The position numbers and the translations under genes were made by a program. From the IMG/VR virus record IMGVR_UViG_3300033144_003431, positions 1 through 64,000 of that record: a stretch of DNA of 64,000 nt, one strand, 5' to 3'. A model generated the notes under the pieces. That model was given only the letters and a program-made list of their open reading frames with translations, had not been told where the DNA came from and did no database searches. This document shows, piece by piece, positions 5,879 to 13,110 of the stretch. The stretch's first letter is position 1, and each line of letters opens with the position of its first letter. Source of the DNA: a virus.

Positions 5879-6943
5879 ATGAGTGAACTAATAATTCAAC
5901 CTACTGTCATTGAGGCTATTAAACCTCATCCCAACGCTGATCGGCTTGAAATTGCCGTTATCGGCGGTTGGGAAATTGTTACTGGCAAAGACAACTACAA
6001 CGTCGGAGACGTTGTAGTCCACATTCAGCCAGAGAGCATGGTTCCGAGTGAATGGACTGATACCTGGGGCGTCACCCAGTATCTTAGCTGGAAAAAAGAC
6101 GTTGATTCCGGACGTGTGCGTTGTGCTCGTCTGAGGGGTATTACGAGTTTTGGCTTCCTTGTGCCGAATGAGAGCAATGCCCCGTTGGGCACCGATTTGG
6201 CCGAACATTACGGTATCGTGAAATACGACCCTCCGCAGCATCTTGGTGCTGGACGAGTTTCGAACGAACACCCGCTTTTCCACCGATACACCAATATCGA
6301 GAATTTGCGTAATCACAAAAATAGCCTCGATTACGACCAAGAGCTAATTGTAACGGAAAAGCTCCACGGCACAAATAGCCGAATTGGCTGGATCGTGACT
6401 GATGACCAGAAGGGGTTTGATTTCGTTGTTGGCACTCACAAGACTCAACGCGACCCTGAGGATTGTGGAATGTACGGCCTTCCGGTCCAATTGTACAAAG
6501 AGGAACTAGATAGACTTTTCGACAATGCCATGCAAATGGGTCATCCTGGTATTGAAGAACCTTTGGCCATACAGTCATTCATTGTATTTGGCGAGATCTA
6601 CGGTGCTGGCGTTCAAGACCTTCATTACGGTGCCAAGCAGGAAAAAGGATATCGCGTATTCGACATTTCCATTAACGGCACGTACCTCAGTTGGGAAAAC
6701 CTACAAAGCGTCTGTGCCGAAGTGGGCCTACCAACCGTCCCAGTGCTGGATTATGGCATTTTCACTTTCGAGCAATTGGTTGAATTCGCTCAAGGCAATA
6801 CCACTATGGACGATGAGCACGTACGCGAAGGCATTGTGGTACGTCCTCGTTTCAAAGAACTCACCTGGAACAATAGTCGTATGATCTTTAAGCTTATCTC
6901 CGATGGCTACATGCTCCGCAAGGGCGGAAGCGAAATGCATTGA
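5879..6943 (+). CDS. RNA ligase with N-terminal OB-like domain (Deinococcus Rnl-like)
   Basis: A 354-aa ATP-dependent RNA ligase. Residues about 10-60 (KPHPNADRLEIAVIGG, NVGDVVVHIQPESMVP) form an N-terminal OB/tRNA-binding-like domain. The nucleotidyltransferase domain follows with motif I VTEKLHGTN (nucleophile Lys about 161), motif IV EGIVVRPR and motif V MIFKLIS. This arrangement recalls the Deinococcus radiodurans RNA ligase. The ATG at 5879 is used, 10 bases after the tRNA-Leu CCA; an upstream in-frame ATG lies inside the tRNA. Likely role is RNA, perhaps tRNA, repair with the kinase at 8347 and the second ligase at 10031. Confidence 0.88.
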   Translation: MSELIIQPTVIEAIKPHPNADRLEIAVIGGWEIVTGKDNYNVGDVVVHIQPESMVPSEWTDTWGVTQYLSWKKDVDSGRVRCARLRGITSFGFLVPNESNAPLGTDLAEHYGIVKYDPPQHLGAGRVSNEHPLFHRYTNIENLRNHKNSLDYDQELIVTEKLHGTNSRIGWIVTDDQKGFDFVVGTHKTQRDPEDCGMYGLPVQLYKEELDRLFDNAMQMGHPGIEEPLAIQSFIVFGEIYGAGVQDLHYGAKQEKGYRVFDISINGTYLSWENLQSVCAEVGLPTVPVLDYGIFTFEQLVEFAQGNTTMDDEHVREGIVVRPRFKELTWNNSRMIFKLISDGYMLRKGGSEMH

Positions 6944-7005
6944 AACACCGAATGTCATGAGTAGGAAAAATCCCAGATCTACTACTCCTCTGGTTTTTCA
7001 AAAAC
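6941..7005 (+). repeat. Duplicated stop-codon-linked element, copy A
   Basis: Begins at the TGA stop of the RNA ligase: TGAAACACCGAA, five variable bases, TGAGTAGG, AAA-rich, TCCC, then a CTA/CTCCT-rich stretch. It aligns closely with 14960-15022. Complementary GAGTAG and CTACTC segments could form a stem here. It overlaps the start of the next small gene. Confidence 0.6.
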
Positions 7006-7178
7006 CGATTAAGATTAAATCTCTCAAGCCCATACTATCACAGCGTGACCTCAAGAGACTGATGGTTGCTCAGATTCTCTCTGGTATGCTATCCAACACT
7101 AGAAAGGAGAAGTTCGATACGTCTGATCTGACCTCACAAGCAATCGAATGTGCCGACAGGATCATTGACCTAACCTAA
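6957..7178 (+). CDS. Unrecognised basic 73-aa protein
   Basis: Starts MSRKNPRSTTP; a basic N-terminal third precedes helices (SQRDLKRLMVAQILSGMLSN, TSQAIECADRIIDLT). No family recognised. The first part of the gene overlaps duplicated element A, whose copy B has no ATG at this position, so the true start may be a later Met such as the one in RLMVAQ. Confidence 0.55.
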   Translation: MSRKNPRSTTPLVFQKPIKIKSLKPILSQRDLKRLMVAQILSGMLSNTRKEKFDTSDLTSQAIECADRIIDLT

Positions 7179-7222
7179 TGCTAGATAAAGACTTACGACT
7201 ATAGAAAACTTTAAAATCCCCC

Positions 7223-7250
7223 TTACACTCTACTGCAAAGGTGTCATAAT
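7223..7250 (+). promoter_or_regulatory. Promoter with short leader peptide
   Basis: TTACAC 7223-7228, 16-base spacer ending TGT, CATAAT 7245-7250 (extended -10). The same TTACA(A/C)-N16-CATAAT form precedes the minus-strand gene at 38460. Four bases downstream an ATG opens a five-codon frame (7255-7272). Confidence 0.6.
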
Positions 7251-7254
7251 GTAT

Positions 7255-7272
7255 ATGTACTCCGACCAGTAA
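7255..7272 (+). CDS. Possible five-residue leader peptide
   Basis: ATG four bases after the -10 encodes MYSDQ and stops at 7270-7272. The stop overlaps the AAAAGG ribosome-binding site of the next gene, so translation of the leader could influence it. Too short for coding evidence. Confidence 0.2.
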   Translation: MYSDQ

Positions 7273-7283
7273 AAGGTAAATAC

Positions 7284-7862
7284 ATGACAACAACTACTAA
7301 CCTCACGCTTGATGGATTCGCAAAGGAAACGGGTTTTCGTTTTCGAGTGACCAAAAATCAAGCCGCACGTATCGCACTTACCTCTCTTGACGCCGCCGCT
7401 CGTGCCTCCCTTAGTGGGCTCAGTATCGAAGATGCAGCTAACGTTATTGAGAATTCCCGTAACAACAAAGGCAAGCCGTTCAATTGGGTAAAAGAATCCC
7501 TTGAAATCGTTGACGGCTGGGACGATTCAATGTCGTTGACCCGCGAGGGTGCCTTCCAAGAGTTTCTGACTAACGGCGGTCTTGAAAAACTTCAAAACCG
7601 TAAGCCCGAAGTCCCTGACTCTGTGTATCTTGATCCCACGCTGACTCTGGCAAACTTCACCAAGCTGGCCGAAGTTGCCACCGGAGCCAAGCATCGTTTT
7701 CGTATGTCTCGCGAACAAAACGTCAGGTTTAAAGCTGGCGACCTGACACGCGAACAGGCATTGGCCGAAGTCGTAGCGTCTAAACAACCCGTAACACAAA
7801 CCCCCGTCGCACAGGAAGAAGCTATCACTGTGGCAGATGGTATTGAAACCACTGGTAGCTGA
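7284..7862 (+). CDS. Unrecognised 192-aa protein with an internal repeat
   Basis: Preceded by AAAAGG seven bases before the ATG. Two similar segments occur: GFRFRVTKNQAARIA followed by LDAAARASLSGL near residues 17-46, and KHRFRMSREQNVRFKAGDL followed by REQALAEV near 136-165, suggesting duplication of a roughly 35-residue helical unit. A middle part (NWVKESLEIVDGWDD) and an acidic tail complete it. It is directly upstream of ssb (8-base gap), so a DNA-replication accessory role is plausible but unproven. Confidence 0.75.
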   Translation: MTTTTNLTLDGFAKETGFRFRVTKNQAARIALTSLDAAARASLSGLSIEDAANVIENSRNNKGKPFNWVKESLEIVDGWDDSMSLTREGAFQEFLTNGGLEKLQNRKPEVPDSVYLDPTLTLANFTKLAEVATGAKHRFRMSREQNVRFKAGDLTREQALAEVVASKQPVTQTPVAQEEAITVADGIETTGS

Positions 7863-7870
7863 ACATAAAT

Positions 7871-8278
7871 ATGAGTAATCTCAATCAATTCATTGCCCAA
7901 GGCAACCTTGTTGATGACCCCAAGGTGATGGGTCAAGAAAATAACGTCGTACGATTTACCATTGCCGTTAATAACGGCTTCGGTGATCGTAAGACCACTA
8001 CCTTCGTGGACTGCGTTGGCTTTGGCAAGCAAGCCGAGATCATGGGTAAGCACCTGACCAAAGGTAAGCAAATCCTTATTCGGGGTAACCTCATCCCGAA
8101 TAGTTGGACGAACGAGGCTGGTGAGAAGCGTACTAAGCTTGAAGTTCAGCTTGAAAACGTCAATGGTTTCTTCTTCGTTGGTAACAACGGTGGTTCCGGG
8201 GCTCCTGAGGTGAGTGGTGATGAACCCAGTGAAACTGTTCCGGCCACGACTGGTGGCGAAGAACCTGAACTGTTCTAA
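7871..8278 (+). CDS. ssb: Single-stranded DNA-binding protein
   Basis: A 135-aa SSB with OB-fold sequence: NQFIAQGNLVDDPKVM, VVRFTIAVNNGFG, TTFVDCVGFGKQAEIM, LTKGKQILIRGNL, KLEVQLENVNGF. A Gly/Ser/Pro/Glu linker of about 30 residues ends in EEPELF, an acidic tip like the protein-interaction tail of bacterial SSBs. It coats single-stranded DNA during replication and recombination. A second SSB-like OB protein is at 59118-59489. Confidence 0.93.
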   Translation: MSNLNQFIAQGNLVDDPKVMGQENNVVRFTIAVNNGFGDRKTTTFVDCVGFGKQAEIMGKHLTKGKQILIRGNLIPNSWTNEAGEKRTKLEVQLENVNGFFFVGNNGGSGAPEVSGDEPSETVPATTGGEEPELF

Positions 8279-8301
8279 TCGTCAGTAAAAGATAAAAAAC
8301 T

Positions 8302-8330
8302 AGAAGCGGAGCTTGACTTGCTCCGCTTCT
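8302..8330 (+). promoter_or_regulatory. 11-bp palindrome enclosing a -35 element
   Basis: AGAAGCGGAGC (8302-8312) and GCTCCGCTTCT (8320-8330) are perfect reverse complements separated by TTGACTT, which contains the -35 of the next promoter. There is no T-run after it, so an operator is more likely than a terminator, though it could also end ssb transcripts weakly. Confidence 0.6.
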
Positions 8331-8340
8331 GGTGTATAAT
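8313..8340 (+). promoter_or_regulatory. Leaderless-type promoter
   Basis: TTGACT 8313-8318, 16-base spacer, TATAAT 8335-8340, six bases, ATG at 8347. Its -35 lies in the loop of the 8302-8330 palindrome. Confidence 0.75.
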
Positions 8341-8346
8341 GGTAGC

Positions 8347-8784
8347 ATGAAGAGACTAGTCCTACTACGAGGCCCGTCAGGAAGCGGCAAAAGCACAATC
8401 GCCAAGGCTGTCGGTGGCGAAATCTTTGAAACCGACAAGTTCTGGGAGAGAGAAGGTGCATATGACTTCGATCCCTCCAAATTGGGGCTCGCTCATTCCT
8501 GGAACCAAACGAACGTCAGGACTGCGTGTAATTTTGATGTAGAGTTGGTCGTGGTGGCTAACACTAGCATGACTCGATGGGAAATGAAGCCTTATCTTGA
8601 CATGGCTGAAAAATACGGGTACACTGTAGAAGTGCTACGCACCCCTGGCCCCTGGGATCCCGAAGTGCTCTTTGAGCGTAACGTTCATGGTGTTCCTTTG
8701 GCAACGCTACGAAAGCAGATCAACAAGTACCAACCTCACGACGACGAAACCGAGTGGACTGATATGTCTATTTTTCAAGCATGA
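8347..8784 (+). CDS. P-loop polynucleotide-kinase-like protein
   Basis: A 145-aa AAA/P-loop kinase. Walker A is LLRGPSGSGKSTIAKAV at residues 5-21; ETDKFWEREGAYDFDPS follows, typical of the NEDD4BP2-like/zeta-toxin-like kinase group; VVVANTSMTRWEMKPYLDMAEKYGYTVEVL is the strand-helix segment carrying the usual NT..W motif; C-terminal basic residues could act as the lid. Lying between two RNA ligase genes, it is a good candidate for the 5'-OH kinase of an RNA repair pathway. No phosphatase domain is present. Start set at the ATG six bases after TATAAT. Confidence 0.8.
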   Translation: MKRLVLLRGPSGSGKSTIAKAVGGEIFETDKFWEREGAYDFDPSKLGLAHSWNQTNVRTACNFDVELVVVANTSMTRWEMKPYLDMAEKYGYTVEVLRTPGPWDPEVLFERNVHGVPLATLRKQINKYQPHDDETEWTDMSIFQA

Positions 8785-9068
8785 ATGACGAACTTAAGGC
8801 CGAAGAAAGTAAGTGCTGGACCTGCAAGTTTGGCATTTGCGTAAAAGAGACCGAACAGGAACGTGTCTCATATGAGTCACCGAACGAAAAACAAGAAGAC
8901 CCATACGATATCTTTAATGAGTCACAACAGACTCCAGAAGTAATCGACACCGTAATTGAACACGAAAGAGTAAAGACAATTTGCTTCTGGAGACCTGAGA
9001 ATGTTAAGGACTCTCCTCCGATCCTGGTTTCTAAGATCGAAGAATGCAATCGCTTTAAAAAAGAATAA
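8781..9068 (+). CDS. Unrecognised acidic 95-aa protein with a Cys cluster
   Basis: Overlaps the kinase gene by ATGA. N-terminal CWTCKFGIC suggests a metal site with later Cys (CFWRPEN, EECNRF). The middle is acidic (EKQEDPYDIFNESQQTPEV). No family recognised. Translation is coupled to the kinase. Confidence 0.7.
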   Translation: MNDELKAEESKCWTCKFGICVKETEQERVSYESPNEKQEDPYDIFNESQQTPEVIDTVIEHERVKTICFWRPENVKDSPPILVSKIEECNRFKKE

Positions 9069-9157
9069 TGCTACGCCAAAAACACCTAGACCTATGCCAG
9101 TTGATCGTTGACGCTGGGCGTGCAAGAGCCAAGGCACTTAAGGGTGCTGGATTTTAA
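9068..9157 (+). CDS. Very small basic protein, 29 aa
   Basis: Encodes MLRQKHLDLCQLIVDAGRAR, ending ALKGAGF. It starts in a TAATG overlap with the previous gene's stop and ends two bases before the next ATG, so it fits the coupled chain exactly. Probably one amphipathic helix. Function unknown. Confidence 0.5.
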   Translation: MLRQKHLDLCQLIVDAGRARAKALKGAGF

Positions 9158-9159
9158 TT

Positions 9160-9444
9160 ATGAGCAATAGTAAACCCGGCATCCGTCGCTTTCACTTTGT
9201 CCGTACCGAAGACGTTTCAGGCGTCAGCGGTACGGGCGTTGTGGGTGAAGGCGTGGAACTGTCTAATGGAAAGGTAGTTCATTCGTGGATTTCCAACATG
9301 GGAACCGTGAGTGTTTATGACAACATGAAAACATTCGTGGCTGTTCATGGCCACGAGGGAAAGGGGGCTATTGAATGGCTTGACCCTGATCCTGTAGAAG
9401 AAGAAGAACCAGAAGCGAAACCTAAGCGTAGAACGAAGAAATGA
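9160..9444 (+). CDS. Unrecognised 94-aa protein, acidic then basic tail
   Basis: The N-terminal two thirds look like a small beta domain (GIRRFHFVRTEDVSGV, GEGVELSNGKVVHSWI). The C-terminus switches from acidic (DPDPVEEEEPEAK) to basic (PKRRTKK). No family recognised. It overlaps the next gene by ATGA. Confidence 0.7.
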   Translation: MSNSKPGIRRFHFVRTEDVSGVSGTGVVGEGVELSNGKVVHSWISNMGTVSVYDNMKTFVAVHGHEGKGAIEWLDPDPVEEEEPEAKPKRRTKK

Positions 9445-9725
9445 ATTTTATTAAGATCAAAATGGCTGACTCCATGACGGAGGAAGATACCGCTAACGAC
9501 GTATACATCAGGCCGCATATGATTATGCAAATTGAACCGTATAGTGGTCCGTTTAGGTTGCATTCTTTTGGACCGGACGGACGTGCTATGGCTAATGGAA
9601 AGCACAAGCAAATTCTTGGTGGATCACTAATCATGTTGGGTAATCAATCAAGAGTTTGTCATGATAGTCCAGATGTAATTATGCAAAAAATTACTGACGC
9701 CAAAGAGCAGGAAAAATTCGCATGA
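9441..9725 (+). CDS. Unrecognised 94-aa protein
   Basis: Coupled to the upstream gene by a 4-base overlap. Contains MTEEDTANDVYIRPHMIM and a probable beta-rich centre (EPYSGPFRLHSFGPDGRAM), then a helical C-terminus (VIMQKITDAKEQEKF). No motif recognised. Confidence 0.7.
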   Translation: MNFIKIKMADSMTEEDTANDVYIRPHMIMQIEPYSGPFRLHSFGPDGRAMANGKHKQILGGSLIMLGNQSRVCHDSPDVIMQKITDAKEQEKFA

Positions 9726-9817
9726 ACCGAAAAGCCAAGAAGCCGACAGTCATGCAGGTTATATCTGCTGTAATTGCAGTAGCCGCTATCGTTGCTATGG
9801 GAATTTTGATTGCATGA
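9722..9817 (+). CDS. Tiny membrane protein, 31 aa
   Basis: Encodes MNRKAKKPTVMQVISAVIAV, then AAIVAMGILIA. A basic N-terminus followed by one hydrophobic helix. It overlaps both neighbours by four bases (ATGA at each end), strong support for a real coupled gene. Could act in membranes or lysis timing; nothing specific is shown. Confidence 0.6.
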   Translation: MNRKAKKPTVMQVISAVIAVAAIVAMGILIA

Positions 9818-10017
9818 AAGAAGTCTACGTTGTCTTTGATAGGCACAATGGCAATCATCGCCTCCCGTTCATGGGAATATTTGATACCCGTGAAGAAGCA
9901 CAAGAACTAGTTGATAAACTAAACGTCAATGGTCCAGTGATGTGCCAAGTCTCTGCTTGGTACGATACATACCAACTAAATACATTGCACAGCAGGGCAT
10001 TGTTGCCCAACACCTAA
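9814..10017 (+). CDS. Unrecognised 67-aa protein
   Basis: MKEVYVVFDRHNGNHRLPFM, then GIFDTREEAQELVDKLN resembles small phage proteins with a beta-hairpin followed by a helix (the EEAQELVDKLN pattern). Last in the chain of coupled small genes; its stop codon begins the hairpin before the RNA ligase gene. Confidence 0.65.
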   Translation: MKEVYVVFDRHNGNHRLPFMGIFDTREEAQELVDKLNVNGPVMCQVSAWYDTYQLNTLHSRALLPNT

Positions 10018-10031
10018 TCGCGGAGCGATTA
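10015..10031 (+). promoter_or_regulatory. Hairpin presenting a Shine-Dalgarno in its loop
   Basis: TAATCG (10015-10020) and CGATTA (10026-10031) pair around loop CGGAG. The stem includes the upstream stop codon and the A of the RNA ligase ATG; the loop carries the GGAG ribosome-binding site. It may tune initiation or reinitiation. Confidence 0.45.
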
Positions 10032-11254
10032 TGAAAGATCCGATCCTATTAAACAAACTCTGGAAAGAGGTAGAAGCTGGTCGCGTGAACGCGAACCAGT
10101 CAGGATCGTATACTCTTTTCAAGTACACGCAAGACACACACATTCAAGACCTCTGGAATGACGTAAATCGTCAGGCCAGAGGGATTATCTTCGATGTTGA
10201 CGGTACCGTTATAGCTCGACCGTTCTCTAAGTTCTTCAACATGAACGAACGTGAAGAGACCAAGGTTGCTAACCTTCCGTGGGATGAGGGCTGTGAAGTC
10301 TATGAAAAGATGGATGGTTCGTGTGGTGTTGGATACTTCGGTACCAAGGGACCAGACACGAGAGATCCGTTACCTTCGTTTGAAGAAAACCCAGACATGT
10401 ACACGCGAGGTCACGTCTACACCATAAATGTACCCATGTGGCGTTTGGCTACGCCGGGTAGCATGGAGTCTGATCAGGCTCTTGAGGGTACTCGTATCCT
10501 AAATGAAATGGTGCCAGAATGCGAGGGACAGCCCACGCACCCGCGTTGTGCATCTGAATACACTGAACGATACTCTACTTATCAGGAAACAGTGTGTGCT
10601 TTGCCACGCTATGACCTTACGGCTCTGCCGACAGATTGTACTCCTGTTTTCGAGATCATCTATCCCGAGAACCGTATCGTCGTGGACTACCACGGTGCTC
10701 GCGAGCTTGTATTGCTTGCGATTTTCGAGCACAACGGAGTCGAGTGGCACCCGCGTCGTGTCGATCAGATCGCAGAAATGTGTGGCTTCCGTAGACCTAA
10801 AGTATATCAAATGGACTTGCGTGAAGCTACGTTCGAAGATAACACTGAGGGATATGTTGCTAAGATTGGCAGCCTTCGCGTGAAGGTTAAGAGTCCAACG
10901 TACGTTCGTATCCACCGTCTTTTGGACGCTATGAGTCCAAAAGGTGTAATCGCATTGATCCGTGGTCACGAGTACGGTGTAACCGTCAAGCAACTACCCG
11001 CAAGCATCGCTTGCGACTTTGATGACATTCGTGCCTTGGTGCAGGGAATGTACGATGAAATCTTCACTGCTGCTCATGTCAACCTGAACCGCATGCATGA
11101 AGAGGTCGGTGCAAATCGTCCTCGAAAAGAACAGGCCATGTGGATCCAGGCCAACGTGGACAACATGGAGGGCGGCTTCGTGTTCGCACTACTCGATGAT
11201 AAGGATATCGAGGACAAGATTTGGAAACTAGTTACTGAAAGGATTAAGGAATAA
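10031..11254 (+). CDS. T4 Rnl1-like RNA ligase
   Basis: A 407-aa RNA ligase that would join 3'-OH and 5'-phosphate RNA ends using ATP. The T4 Rnl1 family signature is clear: RGIIFDVDGTVIARPFSKFF near residues 50-69, then motif I YEKMDGSCGV with nucleophile Lys 93; further motifs include PVFEIIYPENRIVVDY, TEGYVAKIG and LRVKVKSPTYV. In T4 this enzyme repairs tRNAs cut by host anticodon nucleases. With the Dra-type ligase and the kinase it suggests defence against tRNA cleavage. The start is preceded by GGAG in a hairpin loop. Confidence 0.9.
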   Translation: MKDPILLNKLWKEVEAGRVNANQSGSYTLFKYTQDTHIQDLWNDVNRQARGIIFDVDGTVIARPFSKFFNMNEREETKVANLPWDEGCEVYEKMDGSCGVGYFGTKGPDTRDPLPSFEENPDMYTRGHVYTINVPMWRLATPGSMESDQALEGTRILNEMVPECEGQPTHPRCASEYTERYSTYQETVCALPRYDLTALPTDCTPVFEIIYPENRIVVDYHGARELVLLAIFEHNGVEWHPRRVDQIAEMCGFRRPKVYQMDLREATFEDNTEGYVAKIGSLRVKVKSPTYVRIHRLLDAMSPKGVIALIRGHEYGVTVKQLPASIACDFDDIRALVQGMYDEIFTAAHVNLNRMHEEVGANRPRKEQAMWIQANVDNMEGGFVFALLDDKDIEDKIWKLVTERIKE

Positions 11255-11255
11255 T

Positions 11256-11741
11256 ATGGTACACAAAACAGTCTATCTTGCTGGCCCCATCGACGGTCTC
11301 TCATACGCAGAGGGTATCGAGTGGCGACAGCATGCACAAAAAGACCTTGCGGTCCATGGTATCAAGGGCATGTCGCCCCAACGGGGCAAGGGATACATCG
11401 CAGACTTCGCGGAGATCGCTGGCGAAATGGACTTCTCTAAACAAGAAGGACTAACAGACAACCCCATGAGTACGTCACGAGGCATCTTGGCTCGTGACAA
11501 ATTTGATGCACTGAATTGTTCGGTCTTGTTCGTCAGCTTCCTGGGTGCTACGCGAGTTTCAACTGGCACCATTATGGAAATTGCCTGGGCATATCAATTA
11601 AACAAACCCATCGTCGTTGTCGTTGAGGACGACGATACTCTACATAAAAATCATCCCATGCTCAGAGAGACATTTGATTATGTAGTAAACAATATTGACG
11701 CAGGGTTGGATATTGTCAAAGGAATATTCGAGGGCTACTAA
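11256..11741 (+). CDS. Nucleoside 2-deoxyribosyltransferase-like protein
   Basis: A 161-aa Rossmann-like protein beginning VYLAGPIDGLSYAEGIEWRQ, the YLAGPI signature of the nucleoside 2-deoxyribosyltransferase family; DNPMSTSRGILARDKFDAL holds the conserved RD, and GTIMEIAWAYQLNKPIVVVV the GT..E..A signature with catalytic-type Glu. Such enzymes swap or hydrolyse nucleobases in nucleotide salvage; some relatives are nucleotide hydrolases. One base separates it from the RNA ligase stop codon. Confidence 0.8.
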   Translation: MVHKTVYLAGPIDGLSYAEGIEWRQHAQKDLAVHGIKGMSPQRGKGYIADFAEIAGEMDFSKQEGLTDNPMSTSRGILARDKFDALNCSVLFVSFLGATRVSTGTIMEIAWAYQLNKPIVVVVEDDDTLHKNHPMLRETFDYVVNNIDAGLDIVKGIFEGY

Positions 11742-11823
11742 GGAACACCCCTTAGTGCATATACCCACGCTCGTAGCATTTTTGAGAAGACTGACATGAA
11801 TGATTATTTAAAGCAAAGAATGC

Positions 11824-11852
11824 TTGACAAAGAGGAAAACCCGGCGTATAAT
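11824..11852 (+). promoter_or_regulatory. Leaderless-type promoter
   Basis: TTGACA 11824-11829, 17-base spacer, TATAAT 11847-11852, six bases, ATG at 11859. Confidence 0.75.
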
Positions 11853-11858
11853 ACGACT

Positions 11859-12506
11859 ATGAAGGAAGACCCCACAGGAACACCCGGTCCTCTTTTTATC
11901 GTCTTATCCGGTAAGAAGCAGACTGGCAAGGATACGGCAGCGTTGATGGCATCTAAGATGCTGTACGAGGCCAACAAAACCTTCAAGATCACCGCTTTTG
12001 CCGAGGTCTTGAAAGACGCAGCGATTACTGTGCTAGGTCTCGACCGAGATCTTGTGTACGGGACCAACGAAGACAAGGAGACACCTACACATGTTCTATG
12101 GGATACATTCCCGTTGAGCATTCGCTTTAAATACAGAGAGACATGGTACATGCCACTAAGGTCTGGCCCGATGACGATTCGCGATGTATTGCAAGTGATG
12201 GGGACAGATATCTTTCGCACGATGTTTGACTTTAACGTGTGGGCTAACGCACCCTTCAACCGTGATTGGGGTAACCTAGATGTGGTTATCATTTCTGATT
12301 GCAGATTTCCCAACGAAAAGAGAGTAACAGAAGACCATTCTGGCGTCATCATTAGACTAGAGAGGAAAACGGGACTCAAGGATGGACATTCCAGCGAGAC
12401 TGCTCTCGATGGACGCACGTTCGAGTGCGTATACAATAACAATGGGTCCATGGAAGACCTGGAAGCATTCATGCGTGGCGTACTACAAAAACTGAATCTA
12501 CTATAA
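11859..12506 (+). CDS. Deoxynucleoside monophosphate kinase-like
   Basis: A 215-aa P-loop kinase: Walker A LSGKKQTGKDTAAL near residue 18, FKITAFAEVLKDAA, GPMTIRDVLQVMGTDIFRTM and VVIISDCRFPNEKRV, all typical of phage dNMP kinases (T4 gene 1 type) that phosphorylate dNMPs, including modified ones, to dNDPs. The start is the ATG six bases after TATAAT; a longer in-frame ATG at 11796 would place the promoter within the gene. It works with ThyX and the reductase encoded on the other strand. Confidence 0.85.
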   Translation: MKEDPTGTPGPLFIVLSGKKQTGKDTAALMASKMLYEANKTFKITAFAEVLKDAAITVLGLDRDLVYGTNEDKETPTHVLWDTFPLSIRFKYRETWYMPLRSGPMTIRDVLQVMGTDIFRTMFDFNVWANAPFNRDWGNLDVVIISDCRFPNEKRVTEDHSGVIIRLERKTGLKDGHSSETALDGRTFECVYNNNGSMEDLEAFMRGVLQKLNLL

Positions 12507-12676
12507 TGGAAAACAACCTTGCTCTTACTGGCGACGAAGCTCGCGTATTGATGGTGGCCATGGCTACCTCCACGGCTTCTGTGCCCTCACAAATGACGAT
12601 TAAACTCTGGTCTAGTCTAACTGAAATTAGTCAAGTCCAGCCTCCTACTCCTCCTACAAACGAAGACGAAAAATAA
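12506..12676 (+). CDS. Small unrecognised protein, 56 aa
   Basis: MENNLALTGDEARVLMVAMA starts in a TAATG overlap with the kinase stop; the gene ends QPPTPPTNEDEK and its TAA overlaps the next ATG. One probable helix followed by a Pro/Thr-rich acidic tail. No function inferred. Confidence 0.6.
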   Translation: MENNLALTGDEARVLMVAMATSTASVPSQMTIKLWSSLTEISQVQPPTPPTNEDEK

Positions 12677-13110
12677 TGGATACTATCTTTTCTCACCGCC
12701 CCCTTGCGGGCGTAAGTGTTGGTGCTTGTAACGTTGGCGACGTTCTAGTTGTCGCTTTCGCACTAGTGAACGACGGCACAAGCCGTAACAACTTCTACCA
12801 CGCAGACCGCGAAGACCACTTCTGCCGTGCAACTGCTCGTGCGATCATCAATGGTCGTCTCGGTGCCGCTGTTGACGGCAACGCTGGCAGTCTAACGTTC
12901 AGCTTTGAAACCAGTCTTGGTTCTCGCGACTTCATGAAGGCGTTCCGCGAGTCCTTTAAGCCCACCGTTGACGAATCGGACGAATTCCTGAGTGAAGTTG
13001 GCGAGTTCGCTGGCATTGAGGTTCGTACTCGTCCCCTTGCAACCGATATGGTTGACCGTCTAACTCAAACCGTCCACGGGGTGATCGCTAATGCGAGTAC
13101 TAGTGTCTAG
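12676..13110 (+). CDS. Unrecognised 144-aa protein
   Basis: Coupled to the gene before by TAATG and to the HNH gene after by a one-base overlap (TAGTG). Contains CNVGDVLVVAFALVNDG, HFCRATARAIINGRL and a C-terminal TDMVDRLTQTVHGVIA. Probably a small alpha/beta fold. No family recognised. Confidence 0.7.
   Translation: MDTIFSHRPLAGVSVGACNVGDVLVVAFALVNDGTSRNNFYHADREDHFCRATARAIINGRLGAAVDGNAGSLTFSFETSLGSRDFMKAFRESFKPTVDESDEFLSEVGEFAGIEVRTRPLATDMVDRLTQTVHGVIANASTSV

Noticed and set aside
6941-7000. Possible hammerhead-like ribozyme in the duplicated element (GAAAC, CTGAGTAG, GTC)
   Set aside because: The core would need CUGANGA and a fixed order of motifs; here the match fails at the G8 position and the stems do not close.
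8302-8330. Intrinsic terminator after ssb
   Set aside because: Strong stem but no T-run follows; the loop holds the next -35 box, so an operator is the better reading.
10999-11015. 7-bp palindrome in the Rnl1-like gene (CGCAAGC-ATC-GCTTGCG)
   Set aside because: Stems of 7-8 bp with small loops are expected by chance several times in 64 kb.
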